From positions 682,001 through 746,000 of the forward strand of contig CAWUHX010000175.1 of NCBI GenBank assembly GCA_963922205.1: 64,000 bases of DNA, read 5' to 3'. The DNA comes from Romanomermis culicivorax (taxonomy: Eukaryota > Nematoda > Enoplea > Mermithida > Mermithidae). Of the stretch, positions 10,151 through 21,373 are shown in pieces. The notes below the pieces were generated by a model. It saw only the letters and a program-made list of their open reading frames with translations, was not told where the DNA came from and made no database searches. The first letter of the stretch is position 1; each line of letters starts with the position of its first letter. Both the position numbers and the translations under genes were made by a program.

Positions 10151-10473
10151 TATAGGTATAATGTTAACTACTTTTATTAAACTCGAACACGAGCGAATGC
10201 CATTCGCTTTCATTATAAATATCATAAACCCTTTTCTTGATCAGTTTTTGTTGTCTCACTGATGTGCTTAGATAAAATAGAGTAGGCAGGCACGATTTTT
10301 ATGCAAATTAGAGGAAAAGTTTTGGCATAAAACTTTTCAAAGTCTTCAGGCTAAATTTTACAAATCAGTTCCCGGCCTTCAGGCTAATTATTTTATATGA
10401 GTTACTTATTAATTTTGAGCATGGATTTTTGTGACTAGTGAGTAGACATTTATTTTTCCTTTAAAATTTTCCC

Positions 10474-10600
10474 TAGGCTTAGGCCTAGGGTACAGCAGCT
10501 GCACCCGCAGGGCGCAGCGCTGTTGAGGCTCCTTCAAATGAAGTTGTTAGTTCAAATAGTATCAAAGGTCTTAAAGGAATACAGTGTTTATTCTTTCTGG
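10474..10600. repeat. Dispersed repeat with telomere-like TTAGG start (copy 1)
   Basis: CTTAGGCCTAGGGTACAGC, then GCAGGGCGCAGCGCTGTTGAGG and AAATGAAGTTGTTAG match 62209-62330 closely, including the downstream GGTCTTAAAGGAAT block. Both copies begin with degenerate TTAGGC-like hexamers. Type unknown; it may be one end of a larger element. Confidence 0.6.
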
Positions 10601-10672
10601 TGAAATTGTGTAGTGGTAAACACATTAAGTCCATAGGCTGGTGGACTAGGTTCGATTCTTGGAGTAGATTGG
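10601..10672 (+). repeat. tRNA-like sequence, probably the head of a SINE
   Basis: GTGTAGTGGTAAACAC resembles a D-arm with pol III A box, AGTCCA...TGGACT can form a 6-bp anticodon-like stem, and GGTTCGATTCTT is a good B box about 40 nt downstream. A proper acceptor stem is not evident, so a functional tRNA is unlikely. It lies between a TTAGG-capped repeat and a MITE. Confidence 0.45.
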
Positions 10673-10706
10673 ATTTTTCTATATTGACATAGACTTATGT
10701 CAGATG

Positions 10707-11091
10707 CATACATGTAATTAGGGGGAAGTGCTATGGGAACTCCCCCCAGAAATTATCGACCATATGGCTAGCTATTGGGCGACCACCCATCCAGGAGTTT
10801 CCAATCCAATGGCTAGCCATATGGTAGGCGTTGGGACCCCCATACTTTTGGTCTGAAAAATGTCAATTTTTGATTAAAAATGTCAATTTTTGAACGAAAA
10901 ATGGTAAAAAACGTCTATTTGTTTGGCGCTTCGTGCCATGGATACATTGTTTGGTCTTTTTTCATGAAAAAATCGAAATTTTTCCCTTGAGAGACCCCTC
11001 CCCCCCCAAAATTTTGGGAATGACTGACCCTCGACCCCAAAAAAGTTGTCCAACTCCCCTCCCCAGACCTCCGGGCTCCGTTACATGTATG
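10707..11091 (+). mobile_element. MITE family 1 (CATACATGTAA ends), complete copy
   Basis: The element starts CATACATGTAA and ends TTACATGTATG, and is flanked by the exact 8-bp direct repeat GTCAGATG at 10699-10706 and 11092-11099. Inside are CCATATGGCTAGC dyads, C-runs near both ends, T-rich AAATGTCAATTTTTG repeats and a GGCGCTTCGTGCC hairpin. It has no coding capacity. An 8-bp duplication points to hAT-like transposase, supplied in trans. Confidence 0.85.
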
Positions 11092-11359
11092 GTCAGATGT
11101 GTGGAGATTGTCAGGAAAACCAGTTGCAAGTTACAATAATTTAGTACTGTTAGACTTTGAACTTGAACTAGTTAGAAGTTTTCAATGCTTATTTAGAATA
11201 TTTTGAAAAGTTTGTTATCAGCTTAATTACCAAAGATATTTGTTTGAAAAGTAAAAATTTAATTAGGTCATAAAATAGAATTTATGGTGAGTTAATATTT
11301 TACTTAATTGTTTAATTAATAGCGTGATTGATCTTCTTGCTGATAAGGAAATGTTATAT

Positions 11360-12370
11360 AAGCAGGCGGTTTGTAGCCATGTGCGCCAGTTTCAATTGCA
11401 CTTTCCCATTTGCGCCCTAGCCAATTGCCCCGATTTTCAAGTGCGCCATTTTTATATGCACCCTATGCATTCGTGCCATGTGTATAATGTGCCAACTGCA
11501 ATTGCCCTTTTTGAAAATGCGCCGCCTTTGTGTTTTAATTCATCATAGAAAGGCAATGGATGCACTGGTAATAAAAAAAAGTGACAAAGATGACTATTGT
11601 CTCCAGAAATTGTTTAGGAAGCATTTTTTTACAAAATTTTTCCGATCCAAAAATTTTTGCTGTATGTTTATTTTTCTCAGACTTACGTAGTTAATCTATA
11701 TCACAGTTTAGCTACTGCAAATGATTCTATGATATGATCATGATTTCATGTTCTGATCATGATTCTATGATCTGATCTTGATTCTCTGATCTGATCATGA
11801 TTCTATGATCAGATAATCCTGTACCCACCTTCTTACTTCAAATTTGTTCAGAAGCAGCAAAACTAAACATTTACTCCAAATCTTACCACTTGAGTTCGAA
11901 AGTCAAAATAAGCACAAATGCATAGAGTTACAGTACTTAATTCGCCAATGGATCGGTCAAATTATAAGCTATACTGGTTATAAAATCAATAGCATCAATT
12001 TGACCCTGATCATACTGTAGATTGAGTGTAAAAAATTCTAGAGTTCCAAATGTGACATAATTGCACTTTGGTAGTTTTCAACTCTGGCTATGTGAGTATC
12101 TGTGTGATCCTGTATGACTGTATAATAATTTACAATGTTGTTTTTGCCTAGTTTGTTTGGTCTTCAAGAATAACTACATTTCTCATTTGATACTATGTTT
12201 TCAGTGTCCAATTAGAATTAGGGCGGAAATGAACAATGCGCATTTGCAAATGGCACATTTAACACACGGCGCATTTGCCAATAGTGCATATGACAATGGC
12301 GCATATGACATGTGGCGCATTTGGATCGGCGCAATTGGCAAAAGCGCATATGAAAAGGGCGCAATTGGCT
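11360..12370. mobile_element. Element with ends built from repeated GCGCAATTGGCA-like words
   Basis: From 11376 to 11530 the plus strand repeats words like TGCGCCAGTTTCAATTGCAC and GTGCGCCATTT. From 12225 to 12370 the complementary words recur (GCGCATTTGCAAATGGCAC, GGCGCAATTGGC). The two ends are inverted with respect to each other, enclosing about 0.7 kb of A/T-rich non-coding sequence that includes a TGATCATGATTCTATGATC cluster near 11740. This is the design of foldback or MULE-like non-autonomous elements. Exact limits and target duplication were not resolved. Confidence 0.5.
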
Positions 12371-12719
12371 ACACCCCAAGCATGCCACATCCGTTGGAGT
12401 CGGTTCAGGAGTTGGTATTGAATTCGAAATTATACATATATTGAATTGAAAGTAAGCTCTATTTGCTTTGTGATTGTGGTACTTAATAAATAGTTAGTTA
12501 GGAAGAAGTGGACTTGACCTGAACTCTTAAGTAGCTAAACAAACCCTGTCATCTTAGGTGTGACAAGATTTTATGCAAATGAGTTCCTGAATGCCATAAG
12601 CGCCTGGATTTTCGAACTGATCTAGATAGTTGGCATCTTGAGCTGATCTGGATAGCTGGCATCCAAAAATGCCAGTTTGGACCATAATTTGGAAGGGAAC
12701 TGACTTGTAAAAAATTCCA

Positions 12720-12955
12720 GGTTTCCAGTATGTTATTAGGGTGAAAAAAATTTTTTGTGCCGTTGGCACAAATTTTTTTGGCCCTTTGTGCCAGTTGGCA
12801 CAAACGTCCGTGCACAAAAAAAACACTGAATGGCACAAAAAATTTTGAGCCTTTGTGCCAAATTGGCATAAAATTTATGGCTGGTCAAACATTAAATTTC
12901 CTTGGGCTGAAATGCAGAAAATTTTCGGCGCTTCGCGCCGATTCAATGAATATGA
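12720..12955. repeat. Palindromic-word repeat, GTGCCA type
   Basis: Dyads GTGCCGTTGGCAC, GTGCCAGTTGGCAC and GTGCCAAATTGGCA are separated by AAATTTTTTTGG-like spacers, then comes TTTCGGCGCTTCGCGCCG. The spacer pattern and CGTGCACAAAAAAAACACTG end align with the CCACA-type end at 42960-43041 when the word is swapped. Non-coding. Confidence 0.6.
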
Positions 12956-13454
12956 TATAAATATTATCTAATCGTATATTTGACCCTAACGCGAACGATT
13001 TCTCTTCGAAGAGTGTATTATTACCATTGCAGCAAACTTGATAGGCTGTCAATGATTGATGAATAAAAAGAAATTCTGAGTGTTCTCTGTTCATTCAGTT
13101 AGATTCAGATTTAAAACTGAAATTATTAGTTTTTATGTTTGATTGATTCAAATAGAAAAATCAACATCATTGGTACAATGTTTGGACCAAAAGTTCACAC
13201 AATTTTCGACTTTATTTCCTCTAGTCTTTACATTGTTTTAAATATATATAATTCGTAGTCCTGTACAATTCTAGAGCGTAAATGTTGTCAGCATTCCATT
13301 TCTTTTTAAGACGTCGTGAACTATTAGCATGCACAGTTTTTTCTTATCGGTTGGGCTCGATTTTTAAAAAAATTAATGCGTTAAACGTTGCTTTAATTAG
13401 ATTGTATTTCTATCGGACTTTTTGCCCAAAACCTTTCCGTAGTTTTCAGTGTGT

Positions 13455-13560
13455 TCCTAGTAGAAAAAAAATTTTTGTGCTATAGGCACAAATTTTTGTG
13501 GCCTCTTCTGCCAATTGGCACAAATGTCCGTGCACAAAAAACGCTGGATGGAATTGAAAG
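13455..13560. repeat. Palindromic-word repeat, GTGCCA type (second end)
   Basis: TTTGTGCTATAGGCACAAA and TGCCAATTGGCACAAATG precede CCGTGCACAAAAAACGCTG, the same ending as at 12720-12828. It may be the right end of an element that begins near 12824. Between them (12955-13455) I see only A/T-rich sequence with no gene. Confidence 0.5.
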
Positions 13561-13714
13561 CTATTTGTTAGGAAAAAACTGGAAATGAGAAAAAAATTTG
13601 TACACATGGCTTGAATCTGGGAGTTAAGATCGTGATGGTGTGCTTTGGGAAGTTGAAATCTCAAAATCAGGTGCATCGCGCCGCAGCGCTGGTCATTTAC
13701 TTAGTTTTTTCTGC

Positions 13715-14759
13715 TGTCAGGGTCTAAGTTCTTTAGAAGAAAATTAGGTAGGAGTACTGTAAGGATAACACAATTTGATATGCAGGTATTTGGCCCCTGA
13801 ATACTTATGTCCTTGGGTAGTTTAACAAGTGGATTTGTAATTTTAAGATTTATTGGACACTTATCAAATTTAATATACACTAGTACATACTTGGAAATGA
13901 ATAGGGCGTGAACCTATTCTTCGGATACTGTTGGCGGTACATATTCATCGATATAATGATATATATATATAGAAATAAGTAAACGATTCCAATAAATGAA
14001 CGAAATAAAATGCAGTAATGAACTGAACTGGACTGAAGATACTGAACTGAACGAGCTAGAATGGACTGAACCAGAATTGAACGAGCTAGAATGGACTGAA
14101 CCAGAATTGAACGAGCTAGAATGGACTGAACCAGAATTGAACGAGCTAGAATGGACTGAACCAGAATTGAACTGAGGATAAGAGTTACAGGCTCTTATAT
14201 ACAGCTTTTCATGCTAGATTGGTTTAATTAACTTCTGCTATCTTATCTTTTGATTAATGTTTGTTTTTGTTTATTTCACACCATATGTGTGTGCTCTAGC
14301 AGGAGCAAAGGTTACTGTATTTTTATCTAAGAGGTCTAGGCGATTATTTGCCTCTTTTGACCCATCTGCTTCCATTTCTGGTAGTTCATCTTGTTTTAGG
14401 AGGCCTGTGTTTAAGATCGGCCATAACTCCCATTTATTTTATACAACATATATTTTTGAACCCTTAGAGGATTCCATATGGTCGGAACCTTTTGATACTT
14501 ACTTTGTACAGTATTTTTATTTTCCACTGAACCGATATTTCAAGGTTCATTAGGTTTATAAGTTATCTTTAGAGATTAGGTTTGCATGATTGATAATATT
14601 TTCAGTTTGGTTCCATATGTGCAAAATTTAAGTGAAGCGATAAAAATTAAGATAATAATAAAATAACTACAGTAGGAATTGACTTGAATCGCGAAATTTA
14701 CATGCTTTTCTCACAAACACTACTAAAATTTATGTTTGAATTTTCACTTTTGCTTGACA
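13715..14759 (-). repeat. 3' LTR of the Ty3/Gypsy element
   Basis: 1045 bp, TGTCA...TGACA termini on the element strand. It holds four 30-bp tandem units (14051-14170). A 98-codon antisense ORF (14257-14553) recurs in the other LTR but shows no domain and is probably chance. Adjacent polypurine tract supports the boundary. Confidence 0.9.
14051..14170. repeat. Four tandem copies of a 30-bp unit inside the LTR
   Basis: Unit begins ACGAGCTAGAATGGACTGAA. Four near-identical copies here against three in the other LTR (17879-17968), which explains nearly all of the 29-bp LTR length difference. Confidence 0.9.
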
Positions 14760-14772
14760 TTCCTCTTCTTCT
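14760..14772 (-). promoter_or_regulatory. Polypurine tract of the Ty3/Gypsy element
   Basis: AGAAGAAGAGGAA on the minus strand lies directly before the TGTCA start of the 3' LTR, the expected plus-strand priming site. Confidence 0.75.
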
Positions 14773-15271
14773 AGAATTGAACGTCCTCGTTCATTTTGCG
14801 ACTTCTCAAATTGTACCTGATTTCATGCTTCATTGTTCCATCTTTGTCGGTTTGTATTTTGCCACAATTGTTGGATGGTCCTTCTATAATTTTGGGCGTC
14901 CGTCCATAATAAGGCTTTGTTCAGTTGATATGAATTACTTCCACTCCATTCGTTCGTGTGGGATTTTCTATCTCCAGATTTGGATAATTTATTGCCTTCA
15001 CTTTATAAGGCCCTTCATAGATAGGCATTAGTTTCTTTATAAGACCTTTTTTGATGATCTCCGATTCTTTCAAGACTAGGTCGTTCACTCTATAGTCCAC
15101 ATTTTTTGCCTTTTTGTCATACACCTTTTTGTATGCACTTTGTGCCTTTTCTATTTGTTCCTGGACTATGTTCAAAGCCATAGTGAAGTGTTTCTTGACC
15201 TCTGCATCATAAGTAGCCAAGTCTAAGAAATAAAGAGGTTGTGTATGATTGATGACCACATCAATAGGCAA
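14773..15271 (-). pseudogene. pol: Integrase C-terminal region
   Basis: Continues the integrase frame after one in-frame TAA (15281-15283). LPIDVVI...YDAEVKKHF, then a Lys-rich helix and VNDLVLKESEI...PIYEGPYKVKAI match the C-terminal SH3-like GPY module of Ty3/Gypsy integrases. The frame runs on towards the polypurine tract. Confidence 0.7.
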
Positions 15272-15280
15272 TTTTGGAAC

Positions 15281-16470
15281 TTACCCATATATTACTTCAA
15301 AAGGTGAGAATTGTGTGGATGCGTTTGTATGTATGTTGGTGGAAAAGACTGCATAAGGCAGGTGTTCATCCCAATCAGTTTGGTTTTTGTCCACATACAT
15401 TCTAATTCTTGTGGCAATTGTTTGATTAGATCTTTCTACTTCTCCATTAGCAATAGGATGGTAGGCAGTAGTATGTATCTTGTGCACACCCATAAGCTTT
15501 GTGATTTCTTTCATAAGGTCAGATGTAAAATCACTTGCCCTATCAGATTGTAGTATTTGTGGTGCTCCATGTCTACAAACTATTTTTGTGATGAAGATTT
15601 TAGCAATAGTTTCTGCTGTTATATTAGATACAGCAAAGGCTTCTACATATTTTGTGAAGTGATCAATGAAGACAACTATGAATCTGTTTCCATTTTCTGT
15701 CATAGGTAGTGGTCCCATACAATCTACAGCCATTCTATCAAAAGGTCCACTTGTTAATATTGGCTTCAGATTTGCTTTAATTTTGTGTCGTACTGGTTTA
15801 TTTATTTGACATTTTTTACACATTTTACAATAGAGTTGGACATCTTTGTGCAAAGTATTCCAGTGATAACGTTTTGAAATCAGTTGTATGGTTTTCTTTG
15901 CACCAAAGTGTCCAGCTAATTCATCATCATGATTAGATTCAATAATTAATTTCTTCATTGATTGCGGGATTATTATTTTTTTTATCCCATTTTTATTAAG
16001 AAATAATATTTCATTTTCAAGACAAAGGGATTTTACATGTTCTGAAGGTAAGCAACCTTTTCTTATGTTATTTATGACCTCTTTAAGTTCAGGATCATTT
16101 TGTTGCAAAGATTTTAGATCAATTTCCTGGTGATCAGTGTTCAGACAGACAACACTATTATCTTTTACAGAGGGTCGATAATTTTCCTCATTATCAATAT
16201 CATAAGATTGTTTAGCAATAGGATTAGGATTTCTAGAAAGTGCATCAGCATTGGCATTTTTGGACCCTTTTCTTGGTCGAATATCAAGTTTTGTGCCAGC
16301 TAAAGCATAACCCCATCTGTTTATTCGAGCAGATGCATTTTCTTTTTCTAACACTGTTTTGACTGCAGTGTGGTCTGTTTCTACTATAACTTCTTGCTGA
16401 TAGAGATAGCATCGAAAATATTTTACAAATTCGACAACAGCTAGAGTTTCTAATTCAGTTATTGGATAAT
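15281..16470 (-). pseudogene. pol: RNase H end and integrase catalytic core
   Basis: The frame starts with the last part of RNase H (ALAGTKLDIRPRKGSKN, DALSR). An HHCC zinc-binding domain follows (GHFGAKKT...RYHW...YCKMCKKC), then the DDE core: MAVDCMGPLP with the first Asp, LQSDRASDFTS with the second, and an E in the HPIANGEVERSNQT helix. All three catalytic positions are present. It is joined to the upstream RT by a one-base deletion in an A run near 16470, and ends at a premature TAA (15281). Confidence 0.85.
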
Positions 16471-17540
16471 TTTCTCAGCTGGTTTAAGAGCTCGAGATGC
16501 AAAAGCAATAGGATGTTCCAGATCATCCTTCCCAATTTGACTCAATACTGCACCAATTCCTTCTTTTGATGCATCAGTTTGAAGTATAAACTGTTTTGTA
16601 AAGTCAGGATGTATAAGTATTGGTTCTTTCATCAACTTCTTCTTTAATTCTTCAAAGGCTTTATTTTCTCTTTCTTCCCATTTAAAGTCTTGTCCTTTTT
16701 TCAATAGTTTGGTCAATGGGTTTGATATTTGTGCACATTTAGGAATGAATTTTCTGTAATAAGATATGAGGCCTAAGAATGATTTTACTTCTTTTACATT
16801 TTTAGGTGGCATCATATTTTCCACTGCTTCAATCTTTTTAGTATCAGGTTTAATACCATCTTGACTTATGATATGACCAAGATACTCGACTTCTTTTTGT
16901 GAGAATTTACATTTATCTGTTCTTAATTTTAAACCACCCTCATACAATCTGTCAAGGATGATCTTCAGATGATCAAGCATTTCCCTGTGATCCTTCCCAA
17001 AAACTAATATATCATCCAGGTATACCAAACAAATGTTCCATTGTAAGCCTGATAATAGTAGATCCATAAGTCTTTGGAATGTTGTAGGAGCATTGCATAG
17101 CCCAAATGGAAGATAGTTGAATTCAAAAAGACCAACAGGAGTAGTGAAAGCTGTTTTTTCTTTATCTTCAGGTGAGATTGGTATAGTCCAATAAGCATTA
17201 GCTTGATCCAAAGTGGTGAAATATTTCATATTATTTAAGGTGTCTAAGATGTCATCAATTCTTGGTAATGGGTAGACATCTTTCTTTGTTACTGAATTGA
17301 GTTTTCGAAAATCTATACACAATCTATGGCCTCCATCTTTTTTTCGTACAAGAACAACATTTGTTGACCAAGGTGATGTACTTTTTGAGATTATTCCTTT
17401 TTCTTCCAATGCTTTAACTTCAGCCACGATTATTTCTTTCTCTTTTGGCGCAGTTCTGAATGGGTAATTTCTGATTGGTAAACTTTCACCTGTTATAATC
17501 TTGTGGTGTACCAAGGTTGTCCTGCCAGCCTCGCCAACTT
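16459..17540 (-). pseudogene. pol: Reverse transcriptase and RNase H start
   Basis: LVHHKIITGESLPIRNYPF opens the domain, with VLVRKKDGGHRLCIDFRK, YPLPRIDDILD, FTTLDQANAYW, LPFGLCNAPTTFQR and the catalytic CLVYLDDILVFGK in order, then FLGLISYYRKFIP and RNase H sequence with ILQTDASKEGIGAVL. This is a full-length Ty3/Gypsy RT. The frame stays open upstream through the LTR border to a start at 17706, so about 55 codons derive from LTR DNA. It ends by frameshift at LKPAEKIIQ. Confidence 0.9.
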
Positions 17541-18556
17541 TGTCAGGGTCTAAGTTCTTTAGAAGAAAATTAGGTAGGAGTACTGTAAGGATAACACAAT
17601 TTGATATGCAGGTATTTGGCCCCTGAATACTTATGTCCTTGAGTAGTTTAACAAGTGGATTTGTAATTTTAAGATTTATTGGACACTTATCAAATTTAAT
17701 ATACACTAGTACATACTTGGAAATGAATAGGGCGTGAACCTATTCTTCGGATACTGTTGGCAGTACATATTCATCGATATAATGATATATATATATATAG
17801 AAATAAGTAAACGATTCCAATAAATGAACGAAATAAAATGCAGTAATGAACTGAACTGGACTGAAGATACTGAACTGAACGAGCTAGAATGGACTGAACC
17901 AGAATTGAACAAGCTAGAATGGACTGAACCAGAATTGAACGAGCTAGAATGGACTGAACCAGAATTGAACTGAGGATAAGAGTTACAGGCTCTTATATAC
18001 AGCTTTTCATGCTAGATTGGTTTAATTAACTTCTGCTATCTTATCTTTTGATTAATGTTTGTTTTTGTTTATTTCACACCATATGTGTGTGCTCTAGCAG
18101 GAGCAAAGGTTACTGTATTTTTATCTAAGAGGTCTAGGCGATTATTTGCCTCTTTTGACCCATCTGCTTCCATTTCTGGTAGTTCATCTTGTTTTAGGAG
18201 GTCTGTGTTTAAGATCGGCCATAACTCCCATTTATATTATACAACATATATTTTTGAACCCTTGGAGGATTCCATATGGTCGGAACCTTTTGATACTTAC
18301 TTTGTACAGTATTTTTATTTTCCACTGAACCGATATTTCAAGGTTCATTAGGTTTATAAGTTATCTTTAGAGATTAGGTTTGCATGATTGATAATATTTT
18401 CAGTTTGGTTCCATATGTGCAAAATTGAGTGAAGCGATAAAAATTAAGATAATAATAAAATAACTACAGTAGGAATTGACTTGAATCGCGAAATATACAT
18501 GCTTTTCTCACAAACACTACTAAAATTTATGTTTGAATTTTCACTTTTGCTTGACA
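17541..18556 (-). repeat. 5' LTR of the Ty3/Gypsy element
   Basis: 1016 bp, same termini as the left LTR. It carries three 30-bp units (17879-17968). No primer-binding site follows at its inner edge; RT coding sequence begins within a few bases. Confidence 0.9.
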
Positions 18557-20238
18557 CTGCGCAGAGCAAATATTTTTTTAACCCTGTGAAATTTTTTTGG
18601 ACATTTTTTGCACCGGAGGGAAATTATTTTTAGAAGAGTTATCGAGTTTAGTTATGAGTTTAGTCACAGTGTACCACCACTGGTTAATCGATTCCTAACC
18701 TACAGTCAACAGCGATATTATGTCGGCACGAAATTCTGCATGTGCAAAATCTCATATTTTTCATTATCAATGAGCCTTAACTTGTAGGATACGTTCAAAG
18801 CTTACATTAGCATTAAAACGAAGTTAGTATAGTTAGGATCATCTGGATCTCTTTGATAAAACCATTTAATTGTCAACAAACATTGACCCCAATTAGCTTG
18901 TTTCAAAATAAAGCCAAGCGGACAACCAGAAGCTAGAGCTTTAGAGGATGGATCATGATCAGATCAAATGATCAGAAAAATTGTTGAAGAACAAACTGCC
19001 TTGAAGGGTTTAACAAAAGACAGGAAACATAGCGATTGAGAGCCCCCAATTTCTTCCGTAGGTTTTAAGTAAGCATAGATAAGGACAAACTGTTTGGTCC
19101 GAAAATTCTAAAATTTTAAACACAATAGGTGGCCCAATCCTTCGAATTTTAGTTATTTCGGGAATAGAAATTTGAACAAAAGTTTCAAAAAATTTTATGT
19201 ACGGAATACCTATTTTTTGAAACTCTGATGCTCTCTTTGGCAAACTCAATGCCAGAAGTATTACACATTTAAATGATTAAAGTTTTCTTGAAACTCGAGA
19301 GGATTTGGATGAAATATCACATGTAATGACCAGATTTTGTGTGAAGCACTTTACTTTAACCAAATGGACGTTATGGCAATGAAACGGGGCGCGGGGGAGA
19401 CGGGTGATTCAACAATATGGGATGATACGATACTAATCGATGGCTGCTTTGAGACGTCGACAACAATACGAAAGAACGTGGTCTCAGCTTGCAAATACAA
19501 ACAGGCCTCGGTTTAAATGCTTTCGTAAAAATGACCGCTTGCAAATATAAAATGAGATGAGTGCAGTTTAAAAAACAACGAATTCAATAATTACCAATGA
19601 CAACCAATAATGATAAAATCGCGCTTTGCTTCTCTTTTTATACGACGTTTTTGGCCACTCCCTGGGCGTCGCGGGAGGTCGTGCTTCTGTCCATCTTCTT
19701 CCGCCAATCGTCGCTTCATGCTTACTTAGTCACGCCCTTTAACCCCCTTTCTAGTACGGTATGCTTTTTGTGTATTGCTTGCTTCCTACGGTGGGCTTAG
19801 CCACACCTCTGTGCTTCTGTGCATGCTTCCTGTATCTGTTTCTCTGAATACACGTTTTGTGGGGCCGTCGCTACCGTTACACTTGAGACTACTGTCTGGC
19901 AGGGCTTTTACTTATTTTACTGTGTGCAGGTGTTGTTTACGATTTTTACGGGGGATTATGGTAGCCATGGAATGTGTGGTTTCGTGTAGGTTCTAGGGGA
20001 CCAGCTGCCGTTTGTGCAAATGGGGCATCTTAATTGGACTACCGGGGTGTGAACGGATCAAAATAAAGTACTTCATGTAATTTTATAGGAATGTTTGGGT
20101 GTGAATCCCAGACACCCTTGAGATGATAAAATAGGAAAATGAATAATATCTAATAAATGTTTATCACATACAGTATGCTATATATTTACAGTACTGCTTT
20201 AGCAGGTACGTTACACACAAATAGTTATAGTTTTGAGA
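18557..20238. other. Intergenic sequence, no gene recognised
   Basis: 18.6-19.6 kb is A/T-rich without coding signal. 19.6-20.05 kb is richer in G+C (GGGCGTCGCGGGAGG and similar), which could be part of an unrecognised element related to the tyrosine-recombinase fragment downstream. ORFs here are short and motif-free. Confidence 0.4.
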
Positions 20239-20240
20239 TA

Positions 20241-20585
20241 CCGTACTACCCCAAATAAATGCACCCCCTCGAATTAACGCACCCATCGAATAGATGCACC
20301 CTCTAGAGAGCATTTGAAAAAATAAACGCACCCCCCCAATTTAACGCACTGGGTGTGTCTTTTTTTAATTTTTCGTGCTCGTTGTTGTTTCATCAACGTT
20401 GAATTTGAATAAAAATTGGAAAATGATGGTTGCGTTCATCGTTATCTCGAATTAATGCACCCCCCAAATTGAGGTTTGGAAGAATAAACGCACCCCCTCT
20501 AATTAACGCACCCCTTGAATAGAGGCACCCTCCAGCAACCATTTGAAAAAATAAACGCACTGTGCATTTATTTGGGGTAGTACGG
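20241..20585. mobile_element. TA-flanked MITE with repeated AACGCACCCC words
   Basis: Ends CCGTACTACCCCAAATAAAT and its inverted copy at the right are flanked by TA at 20239-20240 and 20586-20587, as for Tc1/mariner-superfamily targets. The interior repeats AATTAACGCACCCC-like words. Non-coding, about 345 bp. Confidence 0.75.
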
Positions 20586-20645
20586 TAGTTCAAAATGATA
20601 AAAATGTCCCATGTAGATGAATACCTTGGTACAGGAGGGTTAAGA

Positions 20646-21107
20646 TTAAAAATTCCCTTTAGAAACTGAGCATATCAAATGATTGCCAGACAAATCACAT
20701 CCCATCTCAGACAAAAAATTAAGGATAGCAGATTTTGCACCCACTATAGTATTGTATTTGAGCCCTGCTTTGTGCAAAGAGAGCAAGTAACTGATCAAGT
20801 CTAGAACAGATGGTTGAATGGGATCAATACTTTGTTTACAACACCAGCTACTCCACTTTGCAAGGGCCGAGCTGTAGTGTTTCTGAGTTCCTTTTGACCA
20901 GGATTGTAGCATGATCATAGTAGCTTCTGCCTGACCTTCAAGTTTAGGCCAGACACGCCTGATACCCTCTACCACCGACTGCACAGCCCTGCATCGCCTG
21001 TTGCAACTGCAGCAGTGCCCGTCGCAAAAATCCAGGACTTGGATGAGCAACATCAAGTGTACGGGTTCAGAGGGAAATGCACGATGGCACCTTTTGCGCA
21101 TTCTCAC
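20646..21107 (-). pseudogene. Tyrosine-recombinase N-terminal fragment (DIRS/Ngaro/Crypton type)
   Basis: The C-terminal 90 residues read SWSKGTQKHYSSALAKWSS, IDPIQPSVLDLISYLLSLH and AGLKYNTIVGAKSAILNF, which match the SAM-like core-binding domain at the start of retrotransposon tyrosine recombinases. The catalytic domain (R...HxxR...Y) is missing. The N-terminal part is Cys/Arg-rich (CDGHCCSCNRRC) and derives from a duplicated block. Family choice among DIRS, Ngaro and Crypton cannot be made from this piece. Confidence 0.6.
20968..21101. repeat. Direct repeat, copy 1, overlapping the recombinase fragment
   Basis: A block of about 134 bp containing CATCGCCTGTTGCAACTGC and ATGAGCAACATCAAGTGTAC, repeated at 21228-21373. 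Both copies encode the same Cys/Arg-rich peptide on the minus strand. Confidence 0.8.
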
Positions 21108-21227
21108 ATTCTCCTCCTAGGTAAGTGTGACGCCCTCATCACAACATCCCTCCCCCTCCTGAGGCAGGCAAGGGGCCCCCTGGTATGGTCACCATGTAAT
21201 GGTTCTCGCACACTGGGTGGTAGCTTC

Positions 21228-21373
21228 TCTACTACTGACTGCACAGCCCGACATCGCCTGTTGCGACTGCAGCAGTGCCCGTCACAAAAATCCAGGTCTG
21301 GGCCTGTGACTTGGATGAGCAACATCAAGTCTACGGGTTCAGAGGGAAATGCATGATGGCACCTTTTGCGCAT
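21228..21373. repeat. Direct repeat, copy 2
   Basis: Matches 20968-21101 with a 12-bp insertion (GGCCTGTGACTT region). About 125 bp of unrelated sequence separates the copies. Confidence 0.8.

Larger units (their letters stand above)
13715..18556 (-). mobile_element. Ty3/Gypsy LTR retrotransposon with intact LTR pair but no gag or protease
   Basis: Two direct repeats of about 1 kb (13715-14759 and 17541-18556) begin TGTCA and end TGACA. The same 4 bp, CTGC, flank the whole unit at 13711-13714 and 18557-18560, showing a single integration. The internal 2.8 kb carries reverse transcriptase, RNase H and integrase on the minus strand. The 5' LTR (right) is followed at once by RT sequence; the gag, protease and primer-binding regions are absent. 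Frameshift near 16470 and a stop at 15281 add to inactivity. The two LTRs look nearly identical by eye, so insertion is recent. Confidence 0.9.

Noticed and set aside
14051..14170. Regular 30-bp repeats considered as a CRISPR array
   Set aside because: No spacers, inside a eukaryotic LTR, and the units are directly adjacent.
14257..14553. 98-codon ORF present in both LTRs (also 18055-18351), antisense to the element
   Set aside because: Duplication follows from being in the LTR; no domain, start context or coding bias seen.
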